This document shows, piece after piece, positions 10,266 through 20,167 of a stretch of 35,239 nt of DNA; position 1 is the stretch's first letter, and every line of letters starts with the position of its first letter. The DNA lies in NCBI GenBank assembly GCA_958430865.1, contig CAUDNR010000012.1, positions 1 through 35,239 on the forward strand, read 5' to 3'. The translations under genes and the position numbers were made by a program. This DNA comes from Entrophospora sp. SA101. Lineage: Eukaryota > Glomeromycota > Glomeromycetes > Entrophosporales > Entrophosporaceae. The notes under the pieces are model-generated. The model was not told the origin of the DNA and did not search any database. It saw only the letters and a program-made list of their open reading frames with translations.

Positions 10266-12130
10266 TTATTTGTTATAATATAAAACATTAAGCATTTCTA
10301 ATGAATTTTCTGAAAGATTATGTCATCTATCACTTAAAATATTTTTGTAATATGAAAAGCTTCGTTCCACATCCACCCCAGACACTGGAAGCCATATATA
10401 CTCTAAAGCAATCCTAGAAAGTAATGGTAATATTTGTTGTTTATCATTCCAATATTTATTTAAATCTAAATTTTCCTCCAAAAATTCATTATCACCACAA
10501 TAAATACTCCATTCATTAATCAATTCATCTTCTGGATTTATAAATTCTTTGATAAATGAATATAACAAAATATTTTTTTGAGATGAAGAAGCTCTAATAA
10601 ATTTTGGATTAAAACATTGGATTTCTTTAAAAAGTGGTAATGCTGAATGTCTATTAACATGTTTATATAATTTGTTGTAGGCAAGGTTAAAGGCTTGAGA
10701 AAATGTTGGTATTAAAGATTCTTCTGATACATTTTGAATTCTACATAAATCAATCATACTTTGATTTAAGGGAGGATTTTCAATGCCAGCTCTTAATAAA
10801 TTCTTTGTATTTTCAATGTGTAAGAAAACATAAGGTGCTATAGCCTTGTCACAAATTTTAAAAAATTCTAAGTCCTGGATCAATCTATTTTTATTTTTAA
10901 AGTAATTACTTATGATAATTAGGAGGAAAAAAGATTAAAATTTAAAATTCTATTACCTTCTTGCATTTAAAGTTATAAACTTAATGATTAAATGTAAATA
11001 AGAAATTCTATGAGGATTTGAAAAAATTTCATTTAATTGCATGATTGATTTTGGTGCATCAGAATTAATGATTCTTTTGGAACAAATGAAACCAAATGTA
11101 AGAAATTAGCATCTAACCAAAATACAAAATTAAACCAACTATTCCAGCGAGTTTTAACTGGTAAAGGTGGAAGTTTTGAATCTCTGTCAGAATTATTTGC
11201 CTCTGTCAAATGTTGTAGCCATCTTCGTTTTCTTCTACCACTATGTACAAATGCTGATTTAATAAAACCAACTACCTGATCTAATTTTAAAGTCATCAAA
11301 ATCTATCCATGTTTCCCCCACTAAATTAAAGATATGAGCAAAAAAGTGTTGTGAAGTAAATTAGGTATTAAAGGTGATAAACAATCTCTAAATGCTTTTA
11401 ACATATAAGAAGCACTATCACTAATTAAAAAAGTAAGTCTATCATAAGGAATATTATAAGAGTTAATTGTTGTAATGATTAATTGGGAGATTGTTGAATA
11501 ATTGACAATCTCTAAAAAAGAGGTCTTTACTAGTTTGGTATATTTTCCATAGCTAAATAAAATATTAACTGCACTACGACCACATGCATCCATTGTTTCA
11601 TCAACTGTAATGCAAATATGCTTATCTCTAACTTCATTCATTATTTTGTTTATTGCTTGCTCATAAACTATTGGTAAATAATGCTCATGTAATTGATTTG
11701 AGCCCACAATACCTCCTCCTGTTAATTATTTTTTAAAATTATCAATATTTTAAATTATTAAAATTATTTATCAAAATTATTTACCTTCTTTAAAATTTTC
11801 TTTAAAAAATGATTTCAAAGAGTCAATTTTTTCCAAAGGTATGTTTGCTTTTACAAGTGTTTTTACTAGATTTATATTAATCCCTTGGCATTCAGATATA
11901 TTTTTATGCAAAGAAGTGATGGTTTGTTGTCTTGGTATAGCTCTGCTAGAACTTTGTATTTCTAATTTATTTTTTTTATGAGAATTACTTTCTAAATGGT
12001 TGTCAATTGTTTACTTTTGTTTATGGTCTACTACATGTCTGCAAGCAATACAAAATAATTTTGTCCCATCAGCATAAAAATCATCTTTGTAATTTTTTTC
12101 TTTGGCTCTTTGGAAAGCGGAAACAACCAT
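10266..12130 (-). pseudogene. hAT transposase, broken
   Basis: From ATG at 12128-12130 the minus strand reads a BED-type zinc finger (CIACRHVV followed by NHLESNSH), with a TAA inside it. After an intron (GTAAAT to TTAACAG, about 11720-11785) comes the RNase H-like part: ICITVDETMDACGRSAV and FLISDSASYMLKAFRD carry the expected first two acidic positions. The C-terminal dimerisation region at 10323-10500 has LPLLSRIALEYIWLPVSG and VDVERSFSYYKNILSDR, the hallmark of hAT proteins. A TGA then replaces an Arg codon, and the frame continues HNLSENSLEMLNVLYYNK to the stop at 10266. Frame breaks also lie near 10900-11030 and 11300-11320. These may be introns or lesions. At least two nonsense codons make it inactive as written. 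Confidence 0.85.
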
Positions 12131-12157
12131 TTTTTATTTTTTTTATTTATGTAGTAC

Positions 12158-12246
12158 AATTATGCAAATTATGCAACAAATTGTCAATTATGTGCTGCAT
12201 AAATTATGCATTAAAAATCCAAATTATGCAAAAATTATGCAAACGC
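12158..12246. repeat. Right subterminal AATTATGCA repeats of the hAT element
   Basis: Five copies of AATTATGCA occur in about 90 bases next to the right end. Subterminal repeats of this kind are where hAT transposases bind in studied elements; the function here is inferred. Confidence 0.6.
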
Positions 12247-12264
12247 ATAAACCTGGGGTCTCTA

Positions 12265-12272
12265 GTCCTGAA
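12265..12272. repeat. Right target-site duplication of the hAT element
   Basis: GTCCTGAA, identical to 10112-10119. Confidence 0.9.
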
Positions 12273-12679
12273 TTGCCTGGTTATTGCTGTCAGTGTGGTT
12301 CATTTACAACTACTGTTGAAGATTCTTCTACTGCAGCAATTTCTAACTGTTACCAAAAATTTTTTAATGTTGGGACTAGATTTTCTGGCATAAAGGTTAT
12401 AGGTTTTGATGATCAAATAATTTTGAAAGAATTATTGACTGATATTGGTTTTCAACCACTATCAATTCTGCTAGATAAAATATCCATCAATATATACAAA
12501 AGGAAAATCCTATATACAGGACCGGTCCTGTGGCTGAATATATGGGACCTTCCTAATTTGGAAGTGGCACCTATGATCTGCGTGAACCCTTGCTAATTCA
12601 TGTGCGTGATGAATAATATAATAAATTTTTATATAAATTTATTATTATTTAAAAAAAAAAATCATGTCATCATCATTAT

Positions 12680-12689
12680 NNNNNNNNNN
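12680..12689. other. Assembly gap (10 Ns)
   Basis: Ten ambiguous bases join two contigs. The base after the gap starts the same sequence as base 1 of the window. Confidence 0.99.
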
Positions 12690-13333
12690 TATACTATTTG
12701 ATATGAAGATGAATTTTTACTTAATAAGCAAATGCGGTTAGGTTAATAAAATTTTTATTTTTTTTCGTGTTTCTTTATTCAATTATTTCCGATGATCTGC
12801 AAGTGTCCTTATATTTATGACCAGGAAGTGTATGATATATATTTCGTTATAGAAAAAATGAACTGTGTTTTTATACCGAAGATATTATTTAATAAAAAAA
12901 ATGGGCTTAATATGTGAATTAATTATAAATAATTATATAAAACATCTTAAAGTATTTTATTCCTTTTTTTAATAAAAATATTGTTTTTACCTATGTCGTT
13001 TTGGAAATCAAAGCTCAAAAAAGACTTTTAAAGCAATGTGAACAATAGATGTTTTCTCTACTTCAACGACAATTTGCTATATATACCTAATTTAACTTTT
13101 CTTTAAAATAGAAGAAATAAATATGAGAATACTATTTACTGGCTGAAAATTATCCTCCATACGTATTAGTTCCTCGTACCTGTCATGAACCCCATTGACC
13201 TTCTGTTGAGGGATTTTTGAGTCCCCACCCTTTATTCCTATTTGATATTATTATTACTGTGTGCTTTACATTAATAATATTTTGTATTAAAAGCGATGAT
13301 GATTCTTTAATGTTAACAATTTTTATAAACTAT

Positions 13334-13764
13334 CAAAAGTCATATAGGAACTTTCTAAGTTTGTGAAAAATTTTAACTTCTGCTTTGACAAATCGGTCAT
13401 CATGACCCAAAAATCTCCAAATCTAGGAACATATGATGGATCCACCGCAAGCTTTTCCCTGTAAGCTTGCTTTGTTTGCGTAGCTCTTATTGGTTGATAT
13501 TATCATGATTGAGGTTGTCATCGGTATTTTGGGGAATCATTTTGAGGATTTGAATCGAATCCTTTCTTGATTCTTGCTACAATATTTATGCTTGATGTCC
13601 TCATTATTATTACCGTTGTAGTTATTATTATTCTCAATGGAATTGTTTGAATCAATTTCATCGTTCTCACAATCGCTTTGTGAATTTTCACTTTCCGAGT
13701 CTTCACTGCTACATTTCATCAAAACCATAATAAGCATCTTCATCATCACTTAAATCAAATTCTT
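13334..13764 (-). pseudogene. Btz-like relic, second copy
   Basis: Same sequence as the relic at 645-1075, including the same apparent one-base frameshift. The lesion is therefore shared and not a random read error in one copy. Confidence 0.4.
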
Positions 13765-14156
13765 TTTAATGGTGACCCTGTCTTCACTAATTTCATTCAT
13801 CACATCTGGTAACTCGTGCTTTTGTAGATGTACATTTTTAATATTTATTTTATTTTTTTAATAAAAATTATGTACGCGCGCAGATCCTGCGCCGCAGAGA
13901 TTTGGTTAGCGCAAACTATTAATAATTCTGGTTATGTTACAAGAAAGGTTTACATAAAAAAGATAAACGTTATATAAAAGATGAATAAAATAAAATTAAA
14001 ACTAAAATTAAAAATAACGAAAGAATTGATTGATTTTTCGAAAATTAAAGGTTTTTTGTAAATTACAAAATAATTAAAGTGAGTGTATAAAGAAGATAAA
14101 AGTTGATAATTTGTTTTATAAATAAATAATTCTACTATATATATATATATATATCA

Positions 14157-15998
14157 TCATAATAAATATTTTGTGTCCAAATCTTCAGCAAAATTCATCA
14201 CTAATATTTTCTTATCTTGACTAGTGCTAACAATTCTGGTTCTGTTGAATTGTACATCAAACACCCAACTGGTATGACCTTCATGAAAATCCAATAATTG
14301 TTTGCCAGTTTTAAGATCCCATACTTTAACAGTTTGGTCATAACTTCCACTGACTATCTTATTCTCATCAAAATGTAATGTTCTCACCAGATCAGTATGG
14401 CCCTTAAGTGTGCGTATGCACTGAGCAGTTTCCACATCCCATATTTTGATGGTTCTGTCATTTGATCCTGACACCACCCACCTACCATCAAACTGTACAC
14501 ATGCCAGTCCACGTGTATGACCAACAAAATCTCTTATACATTCACCAGTATTTAAATCCCATAATTTTATTAATGCATCACCTGAAGCTGATATGATTCT
14601 GCTATCTTTAAGTTGTACAGCATTCACAGGACCAAGATGGCCATGTAATGTCCTCTTTAATTCTCCAGTAATAACATTCCATACTTTGATTGTGCTATCT
14701 TTTGAACATGATACAATATTTCTATCATCAAAACATATATCTAAAACACCAGCTGAATGTCCATTCAGTCTCATGATCTGTTTAATACTTTGAATATTAT
14801 CAACATCTCTACTGTTAGGATTATTGAAATTGGAACTACTACTGCTACTGCTAATACCACAATTACTACTACAAATACTACAATTTTTATTATTATTTAA
14901 AATTTTTTCAAGATTACTCAAATCCCAAATAATTATGGTAGCATCACTTGATCCAGTTACCATTATTTTATCATTATAATGTAAACACAATACTGAAAGG
15001 TCATGTCCATGTAATGTCTGGAAACAAATTCCAGTATTGATGTCCCAAAATTTGACAGTTTTATCTCTTGATCCAGTAACTATTTTTTGATCATCAAATT
15101 GAATACAATAGACACTATCTGCATGACCTTTCAAATACCTTTTTTCACATTCACCCCTTTTCCATTTTAATAATAGGGTATATTTAATTTTATATAATGA
15201 CTTCCAATCAATCTCACCTGAGAAGAAAATTTTTTTTGGAATATTTACTTTCCATCCTTCATTTGATAAAAACTTTCTACGCCATATTTCATTGTCCCTT
15301 GATATATGACACCAGGTGCAAGATACAAGTGACATTCTACATAATGTTTGAAAATCAACATATAACAATATATATGATGCTATTTCATAAGGAAGTTTTG
15401 ATAAGAAATCTAAACAAAAAAAATCATTATAATAATAAAACATTATCATTATAATTTTTAGTGTTGAGATCATCATCATCAAACTAGATTTTTCAAAATT
15501 ACATTGAAAATCATGTATGATGATCATACTTCAAAGCATAAAATTATTATTAACATTGATTTTTTTACCAATTTTTGGAGCCTTTTCATCTAATGTATAG
15601 AATCCTTCATCTACATCATCCAGAATATTATCCTTTTTATTATATGTGGTCATGGTGATACTATTATTATTTATGGTTGTGGTAATATTATTAATAGAAG
15701 TAATATTGGTTAATGATAGTTTTTTTGTAGCAGTGGTTGCGGTGATGGTAGTGCTCACAGCTTTAGATCTTGCTACAATATTGTTACAATTAATATTGAA
15801 ATTGATAGATGATGATGACGAAGATATAGCAATAGATCGTCTACAATTATTACTATCACTACTACCATTATTATTTATTCCTCTGTTGTTTCTTTGATCT
15901 TCATTTGAATTCTTTGTGAATAACCTTAGGATCTTTTGTTTACTTCCAATAAGTGTTGATTTTGGACTTTTCATTATTTTCTTTAAAAAATTATTCAC
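14157..15998 (-). CDS. F-box/WD40 repeat protein, second copy
   Basis: Exons 15569-15998 and 14157-15409 give the same 560-residue product as the gene at 1468-3309: a low-complexity N-terminus, an F-box and seven WD40 repeats. I saw no coding difference. It probably represents the same locus, assembled twice or from a second nucleus type. Confidence 0.88.
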
Positions 15999-16667
15999 TT
16001 TAAAAATATGATTATGACGTTTATTAATATTAATGTTATGATTATGATTATGGATTCTTTTTTTCTTTGCTTCAACTTTAGTTAATGTTTTACTATAAAC
16101 AAATAAATTAACCTAAATATCAATGAAACATTTTTTTTGGGTATTTTTTTTTTTGTCCTATTTTTTTTGGTAAAAATCATTTAAAAATCAAAAAATTTTT
16201 TTTAGAAGAAAAAACTAATCAATTGTTTTTTTTCTTACTAACCTTTTAAAATTCAAAGGGGAAAATTAGTTACAAAATGTGATTAACAGAATGATGATGA
16301 TAAAAAAGAATGAGAGTGAGAAAAGAATAAAAAAAAACTTGGAATTTTTATAGGAGAATGATGAAAAATTTTTTTTTGTTAAAATTTAAATAATTTATAT
16401 ACAAACTATATAATAAATGTGACGATGATGATAAATTACATTTATTATATATAGTCATCGCCTCCTTACTATAAAATTTTCCTTAATGAATGAGTGAATT
16501 AAAAAAGAATGAATTTTATAAAAAAAACATTTGCCGTGTCACGGTCTCCTTCCAAAACCCGCAAGTCGTACGACTTCGTGCAGGTTTTTGCCGATTGTCT
16601 CTCTTTACGTCTAGCCAGTACCCCGCAAACTTCATAGATAGATTACTTCCAAATTCATATTAATATA

Positions 16668-16829
16668 CAGTTGATATCGAACCTGGCTATACCGAACTCT
16701 GGCTATAGTGAACCAAATCGCATGACCGAATTTTTATTAATAAATCTGTTTATAACGAATCGGAACTCATCTTTTTTTGAAGTTTCATATTTAATTTGCT
16801 CTTCCTATAACGAATTTTCACATGAACAC
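16668..16829. mobile_element. Possible pogo-like end, second copy
   Basis: Same sequence as 3979-4140. Confidence 0.3.
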
Positions 16830-17403
16830 ATGTAATATCATGTGTAACATAATGCAAAATTTCGTTTTTGATTAAACATTTTAGATATCAAAAAAAACAT
16901 AACCTTTGCCACTCAGTTCAATCAAACTATTATATTATTAATTAGTATTAGTATTAGTATTACCAAAAATTGCAAGATTTTCAAAGTGTCACAAATCTTT
17001 GAATTTTCTGGAAACAAAATTATTAAGGGTAGAGGGAAATCATGTGACATTTAATATGATCAACAATGGCTAATTTTTGTGTGTTCAATTTTAAAAAATA
17101 TGTGTAAGACGCGTAAAAATAAACATAATTACCACAATTTTATGAATTAGATTACTGAAATTCCAAGATTTATTCCAAAATTAAAAAACTACTTATTATT
17201 ATATACAAATTTTAGTTCTTTTAACTTAAAGCTCAAAAATATTTTCAAATTACTAAGTAACATATAGGAAACACTAAGTATGCTCTTATTGAACTTACTA
17301 TATATATTTATAAAAGACTTTTTTACTTAAATTTCTTACTAAAATTTTATTTTATTTTTTATTCTGAGAAAGATAGCCATATATACATATATATTAATAG
17401 AAT

Positions 17404-17679
17404 ATGAAGTGGCACCAGGAATTATGTGAACAAAATCCCCAATATAAGGCATTTGAAGGTCAAGGTGTTTGGTTGGTTCGAGATGATACATGCACTTTGG
17501 AAGTTATGGAAAAGCATGCAGTTGTTGAACAAAATACAGCTCTATTAAATTCATTTTATCAACAATTGGTAGTCAAAGGCATGTCAGATAAAAGAGGCAA
17601 GACATTTGTGCCAATAATTCCTGGATACTCTATAATAACTTACTTCGTGGTCCACCAATTAAGGAAAGGATTTAATTAG
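17404..17679 (+). CDS. Unknown ORF cut by transposon B, second copy
   Basis: Identical to the ORF at 4715-4990. It has the same transposon junction, so the insertion predates the split of the two copies. Only the first 79 codons are outside the transposon. Confidence 0.4.
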   Translation: MKWHQELCEQNPQYKAFEGQGVWLVRDDTCTLEVMEKHAVVEQNTALLNSFYQQLVVKGMSDKRGKTFVPIIPGYSIITYFVVHQLRKGFN

Positions 17680-18061
17680 TGCCGATCCGGGCAAATTTTT
17701 TAAATTTCATAGTAAAATCAAATTAATCAAATTTTTCACACCCACAAAAAGTCACACATTTATTATGTTACATGTATTATTTTTTATATCAAACTATGTT
17801 AAACAAATGTGAAATATTATATTTATTTACGAAAGTATGAGCGTCAAATTTGTCACTGTTCTGTTATTTACTGAGCGGTCCTGGATTGTGGGTATAAAAT
17901 TCATATATTTAAATATACAAATTTATTAAAAATGAAGAATTTGTTTCAAAATAATAAATTCTAGAATGCTTTAACATTGATAATATTAGAAAATAACTTT
18001 AAAACTCTTAACTACAATTATAGTAAGCAAGTATATTAATATGAAAATTTTAAATTATTAA

Positions 18062-20126
18062 TTATTCATTTATTTTTATTTGACTCTCTTCTAAAAGTTT
18101 CTGTGCTATTGATTTTTTATGAGAAGCAGCAAAACGACTTATCCATCCTTCAATTGTTTTGATTGTTGGCAAAAGATATGTTGCAAGGATTGGAAGAGCG
18201 AGTAGAATTTGGTGAACTTACTTCTGAAGAGCTGCAGAAAATCATTGACTTCTATCCATATTTCCAGAAAGAAAGTATATTTGTAAATATTCTTTGACTT
18301 TGTCACCAATTTGTTTTTTACCTCCCTTTTTACCATATACTTGGTTTTCTTTCAATGCCCATCCTATCACAAAATAATCAACTCTAGAGGAAAATCAATA
18401 AAGCCTATTGTTAGTGAATTTTGAAGGTGAGTTTGAAAAATTATTCTATTTTTAAAAATGCTTACTGGATCACATCAACATCATTTTTTTCTACAACATC
18501 ATTATGATCTAATGTTTTTTTACGTTTTTTTATACTCTTCTCCTTGCTGAAATCATTTATAGCCTCATTCTCATTCTCTTGTGGGATTGATAATTTTGCC
18601 TCTACAAATAAAGGTATAATAATTATTTACATTCTACAAATATATATTCTGTCTGTTATGTAAATTTCATACCTATAATTTTTTTTTTGTTTCATTATCA
18701 ATTGCTTCCTGCAAAAGAGCTACTAATTCAACACGATTATTATCATTATCAATTTTTATATTGCGTTTTGCCATTTCTTCTTTAATTTTATCAATAGACC
18801 ATCGACTAGGATTTGAAGCTGTGATCATTTATATATTGTTAGCAAAAAGTATCAATTATCTATTCATATATACAGATTACTACTTACTATTATTGCTCGG
18901 CATTGGAATTATCCATTTAGAAGTCAGAATGGTGTGATCAGATAATATTGGAGTAGGTTTTTCTTGTATTTTATTATCCATTGTTTTTTGAATAATAGCT
19001 GGAGAAAAGTTTTTCCATTTTCCAAAATTTGGTAAAGAGCGAGCACAAAGATATCCTGCATATTCACCTTCAACTGGCCACCGAAATTCAAACCAATTTG
19101 ATATTCCAGGTAAAGTTGGTTTTTTTTTCTTTTCAGAACTTCTATTTGGTTCAATATTAGCCACTGATGTACCATGAATACCTTTCACTGCAGTTACAAT
19201 ATCTTCACCTTCTGTTACATCATAACCCAATCTCACATATCGTTTTATGGCATGGGAAATCTATAAAATAATTTTATAATGTCACTAAAGGTAAAAATAA
19301 ATTAAGAAAAAATTTTTTTTAAATACTTGTGCAATTGTTGTTTTTGCTTCTCCTAGTTCCAAAAAAATCCATTGGCGTACTTTTACATTATACCATTCTT
19401 TCCAATGACTAATTATTGACATAAGTTCTGAACAATGGTAATGAGCACCATTATCAGATAACACTTTAATCCAAGATGGTTTCGTTTTTAGTGTATTGAA
19501 AACAGCATCAAAAGCAGAGGCTGTAAACCAAGCATCTTGAATTGTATCAGAGGACCAATGGTCAAATGCTTTTATATTTATCTTATCATCACCATCTTTT
19601 GTATATATTAACATAGTATGTAATGTCCATCCTTTTTTCCCAAAAAATTCAGATTTTACTTCTCGTGCAGATTTTGGCAACACTTTCATTTTATAATCTA
19701 CAACAATAATTGCTCCATCTTTATCCAAAGTTAGTATTGCTGCATTGAATTGAGCATTCAGGTAAGTTTTTCTTGCTTGATGTGACCAATAACATTGCAA
19801 TTTCTTATGATTTTCTAATAAAGTAGTTAGTTTTGCAAATAAATTTTCTAGATCTTCACATTTGGAACAGGTTTCTGGATGTAATTGTGAGCATTGTCCA
19901 AATGCATAAGGTAGACAATGTTGAATGCAATCCACATGGTAAGTATTCCCTAATGTATCAATTTTTAACTCTTTTCCATATTCAAATTTTAAGTGACGTT
20001 GGGATAATTCAAGCTCACCAATCAAAATTTTCTAATAGTTTTCATTTGAATAATTTAAAAAAAAATATTTTTTTTTTCACTAACCTGCTGATTATCATTC
20101 CTAACTTTTGTTTTCACCCAACTCTA
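18062..20126 (-). pseudogene. DDE-type transposase of copy B, 3' part only
   Basis: Only exons 4 to 8 and the last bases of exon 3 are present. Exon 4 is open for 246 codons (19285-20025). It keeps the Cys/His cluster, VVDYKMK and SDNGAHYH, and reads TGG where copies A and C have TGA after AFDH. A 24-bp deletion removes eight residues before TTLLENHKK. A 12-bp deletion removes four residues of the conserved IDSHHA segment, probably including an acidic residue of the active site. Exon 8 is destroyed by an inverted 63-bp block (18171-18233) and also holds the TGA shared with A. Confidence 0.7.
18171..18233. other. 63-bp micro-inversion relative to copies A and C
   Basis: The block is the exact reverse complement of 5480-5542 and of 24876-24938. 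The flanks (TTGGC on the left, GCAGAAAA on the right) are in the normal orientation in all three copies. Confidence 0.95.
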
Positions 20127-20167
20127 ACATTAATAACGATGACAATTTTGATATTTTTCTTAATTAC

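Larger units (their letters stand above)
10120..12264 (-). mobile_element. hAT-superfamily transposon, 2,145 bp
   Basis: The ends are TAGAGACCCCAG and CTGGGGTCTCTA, a perfect 12-bp inverted repeat fitting the hAT TAGNG rule, flanked by the 8-bp duplication GTCCTGAA. The inside holds a decayed hAT transposase on the minus strand and subterminal AATTATGCA repeats at both ends. It inserted into the ORF at 9895-12596. Confidence 0.92.
9895..12596 (+). pseudogene. Diverged paralogue of the transposase N-terminal domain, split by a hAT element
   Basis: Two plus-strand segments, 9895-10119 and 12273-12596, are one reading frame once the hAT element and one 8-bp target duplication are ignored. The first part has GEIVPNLHYGINAKEWW and PLYPLRVGMKTIIELKG, colinear with LPSLHYGVNAIHWW and LYPIRVGWQTVIEV of the transposon protein. 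The second part (LPGYCCQCG, SSTAAISNCYQKFF, FSGIKVIGFDD) is colinear with the next 100 residues of the same domain. Identity is clearly partial, so this belongs to a different subfamily or is a domesticated relative. Nothing homologous to the DDE core follows before the stop at 12594-12596. The frame is open from 9736, but ATG at 9895 fits the paralogue's start better. The sequence upstream of 9751 is transposon A. Confidence 0.65.
12690..18129. repeat. Near-identical copy of 1-5440
   Basis: All landmarks recur at a constant offset of 12689. By eye I found one substitution outside the transposon (4155 A, 16844 G) and one just inside it (5154 A, 17843 G). Similarity drops beyond about 5450, within the transposon. 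Confidence 0.95.
17640..20126 (-). mobile_element. DNA transposon copy B, truncated
   Basis: The left end and insertion site are identical to copy A. The copy stops abruptly at 20126, inside what is exon 3 in copy A, and passes into an intron of the acyl-CoA synthetase gene. No terminal repeat is present at that side, so this is a break, not a transposition boundary. Past about 18130 it differs from A by many substitutions, deletions of 12 and 24 bp, and a 63-bp inversion. Confidence 0.8.

Noticed and set aside
12007..12596. Plus-strand ORFs starting at 12007 and 12102
   Set aside because: Their first parts are the hAT end and antisense of its zinc finger. Only the part after 12272 is real coding sequence, belonging to the interrupted ORF.
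20114..20167. C-terminal residues VIKKNIKIVIVINVRVG as part of the acyl-CoA synthetase
   Set aside because: They translate a splice donor, intron and transposon sequence and do not match the family.
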